Positions 21,225 through 30,152 of a stretch of DNA of 59,577 bases are shown piece by piece; the stretch's first letter is position 1, and every line of letters begins with the position of its first letter. Location: positions 1 through 59,577 of the forward strand of contig JALOLK010000005.1 of assembly GCA_025456015.1 (NCBI GenBank). The letters run 5' to 3'. Made by a program: the position numbers and the translations under genes. The notes beneath the pieces were generated by a model. It did not search any database. It was not told where the DNA came from and saw nothing but the letters and a program-made list of their open reading frames with translations. This DNA is from Candidatus Nanopelagicales bacterium. Lineage in GTDB: Bacteria > Actinomycetota > Actinomycetes > S36-B12 > CAIYMF01.

Positions 21225-23248
21225 GGCCGCGCCCCCTGCTCGCGGGCGACGTACTGCTCCGCGGTCTCCGCGTCCGGCTCCCCCCGGCGCAGCGCGCCCG
21301 GGGCCGCGATCTCGGGCTCGTCGGCGATCCGCTCGCTGGACAGCAGCTGCCAGGGCACGCTGACCACCATCACGCCGGGGGTGAACAGCAGGCGGGTCTT
21401 CAGGCGCAGCGCGCTCTGGTTGTGCAGCAGCTGCTCCCACCAGTGGCCCACGACGTACTCGGGCACGTACACGGTCACCAGGTCGCGCGGCGAGGAGCGG
21501 CTCAGGCCGCGCACGTACTCCACGATCGGCCGGGTGATCTCGCGGTAGGGCGAGTCGAGCACCTTGAGCGCGACCGGGATGCGCCGGCGCTCCCAGTCCT
21601 GCGACAGCCGCCGGGTGCCCTCGTGGTCCACGTCGACCGTGACCGCCTCGAGCACGGTCGGGCGGGTGGCCCGGGCGTAGGCGAGCGCGCGCAGCGTCGG
21701 CTTGTGGATCTTCGACACCAGCACGATGGCGTGCACCCGGCTGGGCAGGGTCACGACCTCCTCGTCACCGGCGGCGAGCTCGAGGGAGACCTTGTCGTAG
21801 TGCTTGCGGATCGCCTGCATCACCAGGTAGATCAGCGGCATCGCGACGCACACGATCCACGCGCCGCGGGTGAACTTCGTGACCAGCACGATGATCAGGA
21901 CGCTGCCCGTCATCACGAAGCCGACGGCGTTGACCACCCGGGAGCGGCGCATGCGTGCGCGCTCGGCCGGATCGACCTCCGTGCGCAGGTGCCGGGTCCA
22001 GTGCCGGATCATGCCCAGCTGGCTCAGCGTGAAGGACACGAAGACGCCGAGGATGTACAGCTGGATGAGGGCCGAGACGTTGGCCTGGTAGACGTAGATG
22101 AGCAGGGCGGCCATCGCGGCCAGCGTGATGATGCCGTTGCTGAACGCCAGCCGGTCGCCGCGGGTGTGCAGCTGGCGCGGCAGGTAGCCGTCGCGGGCCA
22201 GGATCGAGCCGAGCACCGGGAACCCGTTGAACGCCGTGTTGGCCGCGAGCACGAGGATCAGGGCGGTGCTCGCCGCGACGAACACGGCCATCAGCGTGAA
22301 CTCCGAGAACACGGCGTTGGCCACCTGGACGATGACGGTCTTCTGGTCCTGGCCCTCCGGCAGGCCGATCAGCAGGTCGTTGGACTCGGCGATCTTCACC
22401 TGCGTCTCGATGGCCAGCCAGGTGATCCCGGCGAACATCGAGGTGGCGATCAGCCCCAGCAGGAGCAGGGTCGTGGCCGCATTGCGGCTCTTGGGCTTGC
22501 GGAACGCGGGGACCCCGTTGGAGATCGCCTCGATGCCGGTGAGCGCGGTCGTGCCCGAGGAGAACGCCCGGGCGACGAGGAACAGCAGCGCCAGGCCGGC
22601 GTAGCCCTGCTCGGCCTCGATCTGCCAGCCCGCGGACTCCGCGAGCAGCACGTCGCCGGACGCCAGGCGGATCGCCGCCCAGATGAGCATCGAGAAGATG
22701 CCGAAGATGAACAGGTACGTGGGGATCGCGAACGCCGTGCCCGACTCCCGCGCACCCCGCAGGTTCATGAGCGTCAGCAGCACGACCAGCCCGAGCGCGA
22801 TGGGGACCTTGTGCGCGCTGATGAACGGCACGGCCGAGGCCGCGTTGGCCACCGCCGAGGAGATCGACACCGCCACGGTCAGCACGTAGTCGACCATCAG
22901 CGCACTGGCGACGAAGACGCCGGCGCGCGGGCCCAGGTTCGTGGAGACCACCTCGTAGTCCCCGCCGCCCGAGGGGTAGGCGTGCACGTTCTGGCGGTAG
23001 GAGGTGACCACGACCATGAAGACGATGACGACGGCCGCCGCCACCCAGGGCGCCCACTGGAACAGCGCGAACCCGCCCAGCGAGAGGACCAGCAGGATCT
23101 CCTGCGTGGCGTACCCGTTGGACGACAGGGCGTCGGAGGCGAAGACCGGCAGCGCGATCCGCTTGGGCAGCAGGGTCTCGCCCAACTGGTTGGTGTGCAG
23201 CGCACGCCCGAACACCAGGCGCTTGACCGAATCGGAGAGAGACCCCAC
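21221..23248 (-). CDS. APC-superfamily permease (amino acid/potassium-type transporter)
   Basis: LPVFASDALSSNGYATQEILLVL...TSYRQNVHAYPSGGGDYEVVSTNLG...ALTGIEAISNGVPAF; ~10+ TM segments and a cytoplasmic C-terminus. Confidence 0.9.
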   Translation of the reverse strand: MGSLSDSVKRLVFGRALHTNQLGETLLPKRIALPVFASDALSSNGYATQEILLVLSLGGFALFQWAPWVAAAVVIVFMVVVTSYRQNVHAYPSGGGDYEVVSTNLGPRAGVFVASALMVDYVLTVAVSISSAVANAASAVPFISAHKVPIALGLVVLLTLMNLRGARESGTAFAIPTYLFIFGIFSMLIWAAIRLASGDVLLAESAGWQIEAEQGYAGLALLFLVARAFSSGTTALTGIEAISNGVPAFRKPKSRNAATTLLLLGLIATSMFAGITWLAIETQVKIAESNDLLIGLPEGQDQKTVIVQVANAVFSEFTLMAVFVAASTALILVLAANTAFNGFPVLGSILARDGYLPRQLHTRGDRLAFSNGIITLAAMAALLIYVYQANVSALIQLYILGVFVSFTLSQLGMIRHWTRHLRTEVDPAERARMRRSRVVNAVGFVMTGSVLIIVLVTKFTRGAWIVCVAMPLIYLVMQAIRKHYDKVSLELAAGDEEVVTLPSRVHAIVLVSKIHKPTLRALAYARATRPTVLEAVTVDVDHEGTRRLSQDWERRRIPVALKVLDSPYREITRPIVEYVRGLSRSSPRDLVTVYVPEYVVGHWWEQLLHNQSALRLKTRLLFTPGVMVVSVPWQLLSSERIADEPEIAAPGALRRGEPDAETAEQYVAREQGARP

Positions 23249-23304
23249 GGAGGCGAATGGTACGCAGGGCGGTCCGTCGGACCGCACGTGTAGCGTTGCC
23301 ACCC

Positions 23305-23970
23305 GTGCACATCGTGATCCTGGGGTGCGGGCGTGTGGGCTCCGCCCTGGCCCACACCCTCGACCGCCAGGGGCACTCCGTGTCCATCGTCGACATGGAC
23401 CCCGAGGCGTTCCGCAAGCTGCACCCGGAGTTCGGTGGGAGCACCGTGGTCGGCGTCGGCTACGACCGGGACACCCTCATCGAGGCCGGCATCTCCCGGG
23501 CCCAGGCCTTCGCGGCGTGCTCCAGCGGCGACAACACGAACATCATCTCCGCACGGGTGGCCCGTGAGACCTTCGGCGTCGAGAACGTCGTGGCCCGTAT
23601 CTACGACCCCCGCCGCGCCGAGGTCTACCAGCGCCTGGGCATCCCCACGGTGGCCAGCGTGGCGTGGAGCACCGACCAGATGCTGCGCCGGCTGCTGCCG
23701 ATGGGCGCCCAGGAGGAGTGGACCGACCCCAGCGGCACCGTGGCGCTGGCCGAGATGCAGGTGCACCCCGACTGGTTCGGCCGGCTGGTGCACGACCTGC
23801 AGGACACCACCGGCGCCCGCATCGCCTTCCTCACACGGTTCGGGGCCGCGCTCCTGCCGACCCGCGAGACGGTCCTGCAGGACGGCGACATCGTGCACGT
23901 GCTGCTCATGCGCTCCGACGAGGACCGCGTGCAGGAGATCTTCCGCCAACCCCCGGAGGCCAACCGATGA
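23305..23970 (+). CDS. TrkA-family potassium uptake regulatory protein (RCK_N/RCK_C)
   Basis: VHIVILGCGRVGSALAHTLDRQGHSVSIVDMDPEAFRKLHPEFGGSTVVGVGYDRDTLIEAGI; GxGxxG NAD motif. Confidence 0.92.
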   Translation: MHIVILGCGRVGSALAHTLDRQGHSVSIVDMDPEAFRKLHPEFGGSTVVGVGYDRDTLIEAGISRAQAFAACSSGDNTNIISARVARETFGVENVVARIYDPRRAEVYQRLGIPTVASVAWSTDQMLRRLLPMGAQEEWTDPSGTVALAEMQVHPDWFGRLVHDLQDTTGARIAFLTRFGAALLPTRETVLQDGDIVHVLLMRSDEDRVQEIFRQPPEANR

Positions 23971-24626
23971 GGGTCTGCATCGCCGGCGCCGGCAAGGTCG
24001 GCAAGGCCATCGCGCGCGAGCTGCTGACGAACGGGCACGAGGTCCTCATGATCGACAAGGACTCCGAGATCGCCCGGGTCGGGTCCGTCGAGGGCGCGCA
24101 CATGCTGTGCGCCGACGCGTGCGAGGTCTCCGCCCTCGAGGAGGCCCAGCTGCAGACCTGCCAGGTCGTCGTCTGCGCGACCGGCGACGACAAGGTGAAC
24201 CTCGTCGTGTCGCTGCTGGCCAAGACCGAGTTCGGGGTCCCGCGCGTGGTGGCCCGCGTGAACCACCCGAAGAACGAGTGGCTGTTCAACGAGGCGTGGG
24301 GCGTCGACGTGGCCGTGTCCACCCCGCAGATGCTCTCGGCCCTGGTCGAGGAGGCCGTGACGGTCGGCGACCTCGTGCGGCTGTTCACCTTCCGCCAGAG
24401 CAACGCCAACCTCGTGGAGCTGACGCTGGGCGCGGACTCCCCCGTCGTGGGCCGGCGCGTGGCCGACGTGGCCTGGCCGCCGGACACCGCGCTCGTGGCG
24501 ATCCTGCGCAGCGGCCAGGTGATCGCCCCCAGCCCCGATGACCCCCTGGAGACCGGCGACGAGCTGCTCTTCGTCTCCACGCCGGACCAGGAGACCGCGA
24601 TCGAGGACCTGCTCAGCCAGCACTGA
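23967..24626 (+). CDS. TrkA-family potassium uptake regulatory protein (second RCK subunit)
   Basis: MRVCIAGAGKVGKAIARELLTNGHEVLMIDKD...VVARVNHPKNEWLFNEAWGVDVAVSTPQML; ATGA overlap with preceding gene. Confidence 0.92.
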   Translation: MRVCIAGAGKVGKAIARELLTNGHEVLMIDKDSEIARVGSVEGAHMLCADACEVSALEEAQLQTCQVVVCATGDDKVNLVVSLLAKTEFGVPRVVARVNHPKNEWLFNEAWGVDVAVSTPQMLSALVEEAVTVGDLVRLFTFRQSNANLVELTLGADSPVVGRRVADVAWPPDTALVAILRSGQVIAPSPDDPLETGDELLFVSTPDQETAIEDLLSQH

Positions 24627-24635
24627 CCCGCGCGC

Positions 24636-24656
24636 GGGGTGCCGCGGCGGCACCCC
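24636..24656. terminator. GC-rich hairpin between convergent trkA-like and DUF3159 genes
   Basis: ggggtgcc gcggc ggcacccc perfect 8-bp stem. Confidence 0.6.
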
Positions 24657-24672
24657 CGACCCGCGTCCGGGG

Positions 24673-25422
24673 TCAGCCCGCCTCGGGCTCCGGGCGGCGA
24701 TCGAGGCCCTCGACGAGCACCTCGGCCTCGCTGGCCCGCGCGTCGGCCCGGGCCAGCACCGGGTGCAGGACGCGGTAGGTGAGGTACGCGGCCAGCAGGA
24801 ACATGGGCCAGCCCATGAGCAGGCGGGCCGCGCCGAGCAGGCCCACCGCCCCGGCCAGGTACAGCGGCACCTGCACGACCAGGCGCAGCCCGAACATCGC
24901 CACCCAGATCCAGGAGGCGGTCAGGTACGCCACGTACTGCGGGCGGTCGGCCCGCCAGCCCGTGGCATCGCCGCGGAAGTAGCCCACGATCAGGCCCATG
25001 AGCGGCCACCGCACGAGGATCGAGACCAGGTAGGCCCCGCCGTAGGCGATGTTGATGAGGATGCCGGTGAGGAAGTAGTTGGCCGCATCGCCGGTGCGCT
25101 CGGCCACGAAGGCGGAGATGACCACGCCCACGAAGCCGGCCAGCACCTGCTGCAGCGGCTCCCGGCGGAGCAGCCGCACCAGGGCGATGACCACCCCGGA
25201 GGCCACGGCGGCCACCAGGGACGGGCGCAGCTGCTGGCCGGTCACGATGTACGCGACGACGAACACGGCGGTCGGGACGCCGGAGTCGATCAGGCCGCGC
25301 CAGCCGCCGATGGCCTGGTCGAGCAGCTTGCGGTCGACGCCGATCGACGCCACGGCCGGCTCGGGCGCGTGCTGGGCGCCGGAGGCGGGCTCGTGCTCCG
25401 GCGGCACGGCTGGGCCGCTCAC
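24673..25422 (-). CDS. DUF3159 family membrane protein
   Basis: LDQAIGGWRGLIDSGVPTAVFVVAYIVTGQQLRPSLVAAVASGVVIALVRLLRREPLQQVLAGFVGVVISAFVAERTGDAANYFLTGILIN. Confidence 0.88.
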   Translation of the reverse strand: MSGPAVPPEHEPASGAQHAPEPAVASIGVDRKLLDQAIGGWRGLIDSGVPTAVFVVAYIVTGQQLRPSLVAAVASGVVIALVRLLRREPLQQVLAGFVGVVISAFVAERTGDAANYFLTGILINIAYGGAYLVSILVRWPLMGLIVGYFRGDATGWRADRPQYVAYLTASWIWVAMFGLRLVVQVPLYLAGAVGLLGAARLLMGWPMFLLAAYLTYRVLHPVLARADARASEAEVLVEGLDRRPEPEAG

Positions 25423-25844
25423 GTCGTGCCCCGCGAGGAGGGCCGCAGCTCGTAGCGGGGGTTGAAGATGGTGGGTCGGTCGGTGTTGCCGGTGATGCGC
25501 CCGTGCACGACGATCCGCCGGCCCGGCTCGATGCCGTGGATGCGCCGCCGGCCGAGCCAGACCACCATGAGCCGGCCCGAGCCGTCGAACAGCTCGGCCT
25601 CGACCGCGGGGACGCCCTCGCGGGGGCGCAGGGTGACCGAGCGCAGCACCCCGGCCACGGTGGCCGGCGTCCCGGCGCAGCACTGCTCGATCGGCGTGGC
25701 GCCCTCGTCACGCACGCCCAGCTGGAGCGCCTCGGCGTGCGCGGCCTCCTTGGTCTGGGTCAGGGCGGCGGTCATCCGCTGCCACGGACCACGCCGGGGC
25801 GGGCGCGCCACGGCGTCGGCGGGCCGGTCCGCGGTGGTGGGCAT
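25419..25844 (-). CDS. OB-fold nucleic-acid-binding domain protein
   Basis: TPATVAGVLRSVTLRPREGVPAVEAELFDGSGRLMVVWLGRRRIHGIEPGRRIVVHGRIT; 4-bp overlap with DUF3159 gene. Confidence 0.85.
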   Translation of the reverse strand: MPTTADRPADAVARPPRRGPWQRMTAALTQTKEAAHAEALQLGVRDEGATPIEQCCAGTPATVAGVLRSVTLRPREGVPAVEAELFDGSGRLMVVWLGRRRIHGIEPGRRIVVHGRITGNTDRPTIFNPRYELRPSSRGTT

Positions 25845-25872
25845 GGGGGCCAGCGTACCGGGGCGGGGCCCG

Positions 25873-26766
25873 TCAGCGGATCTCCGTGATCTCGGGCCCG
25901 CGCTCGAACGGGTCGATGCCGGCGAACCGGCTGGGCGCCTCGTCACCGTCGTCGTCGAGGTCCTCGGACGGCGGCGCGCCCTCGGGATCGATGTCCGCGG
26001 GTCGATCGTCCTGCGGCCCCTCGCCCTCGGCGGGCAGGTCGGCGGCCTCGGCCATGCCCGCCGGCGGCTGCTCGGGCAGCCGCAAGGGCAGCGGGTCGCG
26101 GGGGGCCATGGCCTCGGACCCCCGCACCACGATGGTCTGGCGGACCAGCGCATGCAGCACGTCGTCGGGGTCGGGCTCCACGGCCGCGCGGCCGAGGAAG
26201 ACCGCGCGCAGGAACCAGCGTGGGCCGTCGATGCCCGTGAAGCGCAGGGCCTGGAGCACCTGCTGGCCGTCCGGCGTGCGCCCGGGGACGATCGCGCGGA
26301 CCTCGGGGCCGAACGGGCCCTCGTGCTCGGTGACCTTCGCCTGCGGGTTGCCGGCCAGCTCCGCGAGCATCTCCTCGCGCAGCTCGTCCCACAGGCCCTC
26401 GGAGCGCGGGGCCGCGAACGCCTGGAGCTGCACGCCGGCATCGGTGAGCACGGCAGTCACCGCCCGGACGTCGCCGGTGGACTGGTCAGCCTCCACCTGC
26501 ACGCCCACGCCGGGCAGGCCGGGGATCCGCAGGCTGCCAAGGTCGAGCCGGGGCAGGGACTGGTCGGCGCGATCGGCCTCGGACTCGTCGAAGGGGCCGT
26601 CCGGCCGGGCCGCGGAGGTGCCGCGCGTGCCCTCCGACTCGGCGTCGTCGCCCTCGAGGGCCTCGTCGTCGAGCTCGGCCCCATCGGCGGCCAGCTCGTC
26701 GGCCAGGTCGTCGCGCGGCTCGTCGACCGCCTCGTCACGGGCGGAGCGGCGGCGGAACAGGGCCAT
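25873..26766 (-). CDS. DUF3710 domain protein
   Basis: MALFRRRSARDEAVDE...GPFDESEADRADQSLPRLDLGSLRIPGLPGVGVQVEADQ; actinobacterial dut-neighbour family. Confidence 0.88.
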   Translation of the reverse strand: MALFRRRSARDEAVDEPRDDLADELAADGAELDDEALEGDDAESEGTRGTSAARPDGPFDESEADRADQSLPRLDLGSLRIPGLPGVGVQVEADQSTGDVRAVTAVLTDAGVQLQAFAAPRSEGLWDELREEMLAELAGNPQAKVTEHEGPFGPEVRAIVPGRTPDGQQVLQALRFTGIDGPRWFLRAVFLGRAAVEPDPDDVLHALVRQTIVVRGSEAMAPRDPLPLRLPEQPPAGMAEAADLPAEGEGPQDDRPADIDPEGAPPSEDLDDDGDEAPSRFAGIDPFERGPEITEIR

Positions 26767-26798
26767 GGGGGCCTCCGGGATCGGGGACGCGAACCGGC

Positions 26799-27335
26799 TC
26801 AGGCTACCCCGCCGGTGCTGCCGGCAGCACCGGGCGCGGGATCGGGTGGGGCAGGGGCCGCGGCTGCCGACGCGCCGGTCGCGGCGTGGCCCCCGGTCGA
26901 CCCGAACCCGCCGGTGCCCCGGCTGGTGCCCGGCAGCTGGGCCACCTCGTGGAAGCGCGCGGTGGCCACCGGCTGCACGACGAGCTGGGCGATCCGGTCC
27001 CCGCGACGGAAGGTGACCGGCTCGTGCGGGTCGAGGTTGATCACGCTCACCTTGACCTCGCCGCGGTAGCCGGCGTCCACCGTGCCGGGGGCGTTCACGA
27101 GGGACACCCCGTGCCGGGTGGCCAGGCCGCTGCGGGGGTGCACGAACGCGGCGTAGCCCGGCGGCAGCGCGATGGCGATGCCCGTGGGCAGCAGGGCCCG
27201 CTCCCCCGGTGCCAGCGTGGCGTCGACCGTGGTCACCAGGTCCGCCCCCGCGTCGCCTGGGTGCTCGTAGGCCGGCAGGGCCACGTCCGGGTCCAGCCGG
27301 GTGATGAGCACGTCCACCGGCCCGGGCCAGCTCAT
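26799..27335 (-). CDS. dut: dUTP diphosphatase
   Basis: [78 protein letters not shown]...[13 protein letters not shown]...GTGGFGSTG. Confidence 0.96.
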   Translation of the reverse strand: MSWPGPVDVLITRLDPDVALPAYEHPGDAGADLVTTVDATLAPGERALLPTGIAIALPPGYAAFVHPRSGLATRHGVSLVNAPGTVDAGYRGEVKVSVINLDPHEPVTFRRGDRIAQLVVQPVATARFHEVAQLPGTSRGTGGFGSTGGHAATGASAAAAPAPPDPAPGAAGSTGGVA

Positions 27336-27925
27336 GGGTTCATCTCCGCACGCGGGCCCGCGTCGCCGGACGCGATGGCAGCCGCCACCTCGTCGGCCCG
27401 CCCGTGGGTGCGGAAGTGCCCGACCGGCACCTGGATGAACAGCGCCGAGGCCGTGACCGCGATGGGCCCCTCGGCGCCGAGCCGCCCGATCGCGGCGGTG
27501 TAGACCTTGCGCCGGTCCTGCCCGACGATGCGGGCGTCGAGCACCAGGTCGGCCCCCACCGGGACGGGCCGCACGAAGTTGGTCTCCAGCCGGGCCGTCA
27601 CGGCCGGCTGCATGAGCAGCCAGTTCAGCGCCCCGAGCGCCTCGTCGATGGCGGCGGTGAGCAGCCCGCCGTGCGCCAGGCCGGGCGCCCCCTGGTGCAT
27701 CGGGCCGACCTCGAGGCTGGCCCGCAGGCTCAGGCCGGGGCCGGCGAAGACCTGCATGTGCAGCCCGCACGGATGGTCCACCCCGCACCCGAAGCAGTGC
27801 CGGTAGTGGGAGGTGATCTCCGCGCCGGGTGGCGCGGCCTCCGGGTGGCGCGGCGGGACCTCGGCGGTGGGGCCCGGCGTGGTCCCGGGGCCGATGGGCT
27901 GGGGGATCCGGGGGTCGTCGGCCAC
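27332..27925 (-). CDS. PaaI-type hotdog-fold thioesterase
   Basis: [62 protein letters not shown]; overlaps dut start. Confidence 0.85.
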   Translation of the reverse strand: MADDPRIPQPIGPGTTPGPTAEVPPRHPEAAPPGAEITSHYRHCFGCGVDHPCGLHMQVFAGPGLSLRASLEVGPMHQGAPGLAHGGLLTAAIDEALGALNWLLMQPAVTARLETNFVRPVPVGADLVLDARIVGQDRRKVYTAAIGRLGAEGPIAVTASALFIQVPVGHFRTHGRADEVAAAIASGDAGPRAEMNP

Positions 27926-27962
27926 GCACCCGACCCTACTGCCGGCCCCCGCAGGTGCGAGC

Positions 27963-28442
27963 ATGGCGCCCGTGCAGGCAGGCGGCGAGCAGGTGGTGGA
28001 GCGGCTCTGGCCGGGGCCCTGGTTCTGGGCGCTGGGCGTGGCTGGGGCGGGGGCGCTGGGCGTGGCGTACGGGGTGGCGCTCACCCCGCTGGCCGGGTGG
28101 CTGGTCGCGGCCCTGGGCACGCTCCTGACGGGTGTGCTCGGCGTGCGGCTGGCGGCACGGATCGCGGTGGGGCCCGAGGGCCTGTCGGCGGGACGCGCGC
28201 GGCTGCCGTGGGACTGCGCGGGGCGGGTGGTGGCCCTCGACCGCGAGGGCGCCCGCATGGCGCTGGGCCCGCAGGGGGATCCGAGTGCCTGGATGCTGCT
28301 GCGCCCCGGGGTGGGTCCGGGCGCCGTGGTCGTGGAGGTCATCGACCCGCAGGACCCGCACCGAACCTGGCTGCTGGCCACGAGGGACCCGCAACGACTG
28401 TCGCGCGCGATCGCCGCAGCCCGTGGCAGGCTGGCGCCATGA
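27963..28442 (+). CDS. DUF3093 family membrane protein
   Basis: VVERLWPGPWFWALGVAGAGALGVAYGVALTPLAGWLVA...ARIAVGPEGLSAGRARLPW...DPQDPHRTWLLATRDPQRLSRAIAAAR. Confidence 0.85.
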   Translation: MAPVQAGGEQVVERLWPGPWFWALGVAGAGALGVAYGVALTPLAGWLVAALGTLLTGVLGVRLAARIAVGPEGLSAGRARLPWDCAGRVVALDREGARMALGPQGDPSAWMLLRPGVGPGAVVVEVIDPQDPHRTWLLATRDPQRLSRAIAAARGRLAP

Positions 28443-28708
28443 GTGCTCCAGCCGCCACCCCGCCCGCCACCAGGGACCTCCGGGCGACCGCGCGCAGCGT
28501 GGCCCCGCTGATCGCGATGGGAGCCGCCTGGGGCATCCGCAAGGCCATGGCGAAGGGCTTCGAGTCCAGGACCGGCCGCCCCGCGCCGCTGGTGCGCTCA
28601 CGGCAGGCGCCGATCCTGGAGAAGATCCTCTGGGCGGCGGCGATGGCCTCGATGCTGGCCCTCGTCGAGGCGCTGGTCTACAAGGTGCTCGACGACGAGG
28701 TCGACTGA
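28439..28708 (+). CDS. DUF4235 family membrane protein
   Basis: SVAPLIAMGAAWGIRKAMAKGFESRTGRPAPLVRSRQAPILEKILWAAAMASMLALVEALVYK; ATGA overlap. Confidence 0.8.
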   Translation: MSAPAATPPATRDLRATARSVAPLIAMGAAWGIRKAMAKGFESRTGRPAPLVRSRQAPILEKILWAAAMASMLALVEALVYKVLDDEVD

Positions 28709-28730
28709 CCGGCGTCCTGCGTGGCACGAC

Positions 28731-29033
28731 TCAGGCAGCGCACTCCCGGCAGATCGGCATGCCGTCCTTCTCGCCGGCGAGCTGGCTGCGGTGGTGCACC
28801 AGGAAGCACCGCCCACACGTGAACTCGTCGGCCTGTCGCGGCAGGACCCGCACGCTCAGGCTCTCGTCGGACAGGTCGGCGCCGGGCAGCTCGAGGTTCT
28901 CGGCGAGCTCGGTCTCGTCGACGTCGACCGTCGAGGCGGCCTTGTCGACGCGCCGGGCCTTCAACTCCTCGATGGAGTCCTCGGCAAGCCCGTCGTCATC
29001 GGTCTTGCGCGGCGCGTCGTAGTCGGTGGCCAT
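28731..29033 (-). CDS. DUF4193 family protein (zinc-ribbon like)
   Basis: MATDYDAPRKTDDDGLAEDSIEELKARRVDKAASTVDVDETELAENLELPGADLSDESLSVRVLPRQADEFTCGRCFLVHHRSQL...CRECA. Confidence 0.9.
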   Translation of the reverse strand: MATDYDAPRKTDDDGLAEDSIEELKARRVDKAASTVDVDETELAENLELPGADLSDESLSVRVLPRQADEFTCGRCFLVHHRSQLAGEKDGMPICRECAA

Positions 29034-29200
29034 GTGTCGTGCACTCCCCCCATGATGGGAATCGGCTGATCTCGGCTCGGTACAACGCCGGACGGGTCGG
29101 CAGTATGCCCGATCCGGGGCATGATGCTGCACCATGGCGCCGAACGGGCGCGCGACACCAGCCCCGGCGCCCCACCTGTCTGGCCCACTTGGAGGACCCC

Positions 29201-29719
29201 ATGCCGCTGTACGCGATCGGCGAGCGCACCCCGACGATCGACCCCACCGCCTTCGTGCACCCCGACGCCGTGCTCATCGGCGCCGTGGTGGTGGGTCCCG
29301 AGTCCTCGATCTGGCCGACCGCGGTGCTGCGCGGGGACTCCGGCCGGGTGGTGATCGGGGCCCGCACCTCGATCCAGGACGGCTCGGTGCTGCACTGCAC
29401 CTCAGAGGTGGACACCGTGGTGGGCGACCGGTGCGTCGTCGGGCATCGCGTGCACCTCGAGGGCTGCACCTTGGAGGACGACAGCCTCGCCGGCTCCGGC
29501 TCGGTCATCCTGCACCGCGCCGTGGTCCGCTCCTGGGGGTTCGTGGCGGCCGGGGCGGTGGTCTCGCCGGGCACCGAGGTGCCCAGCGGCGCGATGGCGA
29601 TCGGCGTGCCGGCCCGCATCCGGCCCGACGCTGCGCCGCGGGGGATGATCGAGGCCTCCGTGCAGACCTACGTGGCCAACGCGCACTGGTACAACGCCGA
29701 GCTGCGCCGGCTCAGCTGA
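29201..29719 (+). CDS. Gamma-carbonic anhydrase-family (left-handed beta-helix) protein
   Basis: MPLYAIGERTPTIDPTAFVHPDAVLIGAVVVGPESSIWPTAVLRGDSGRVVIGARTSIQDGSVLHCT...GHRVHLEGCTLEDDSLAGSGSVILHRAVV. Confidence 0.9.
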   Translation: MPLYAIGERTPTIDPTAFVHPDAVLIGAVVVGPESSIWPTAVLRGDSGRVVIGARTSIQDGSVLHCTSEVDTVVGDRCVVGHRVHLEGCTLEDDSLAGSGSVILHRAVVRSWGFVAAGAVVSPGTEVPSGAMAIGVPARIRPDAAPRGMIEASVQTYVANAHWYNAELRRLS

Positions 29720-29733
29720 GGACAGGGGATCCG

Positions 29734-30135
29734 ATGGGCATCACGTCAGTCGCCGGCATCGCCGAGCTGGCCTCGGGGCTGGCCGAGCGGGCGGTCGACT
29801 CCTACCGTGCCCGGCTCGCCGCACAGGTCCAGCGTCGTCGCATCGACGGCCTGCGCGGCGCCGTGCTCGCGCACGCCTCGCTCGCGGCGGTCGGGATGAC
29901 CGTGGACGTCATCGCGCTGCAGGTCCGGGTCGGCGCGGTGCAGCGCGCCCTCGACGAGGCCATCGAGGCCGGTGACCTCGCGAGCGCCGAGGTGCTGCGC
30001 GCCCAGCAGGTGGCCCTGCTCGCCGAGCCCTCCGCCGGCGCCCGGCTCCTGGGCACCCTCGCCGAGTACCTGCCCGCCGTGCTCGCCGACCAGCGCCGCC
30101 CCGACCGGACGATCCCCGGCGACGTCGTCGCCTGA
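29734..30135 (+). CDS. Hypothetical protein (helical)
   Basis: MGITSVAGIAELASGLAERAVDSYRARLAAQVQRRRIDGLRGAVLAHASLAAVGMTVDVIALQVRVGAVQRALDEAIEAGDLASAEVLRAQQVALLAEPSAG... Confidence 0.65.
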   Translation: MGITSVAGIAELASGLAERAVDSYRARLAAQVQRRRIDGLRGAVLAHASLAAVGMTVDVIALQVRVGAVQRALDEAIEAGDLASAEVLRAQQVALLAEPSAGARLLGTLAEYLPAVLADQRRPDRTIPGDVVA

Positions 30136-30152
30136 GCCCTACGCTGCCGCGG

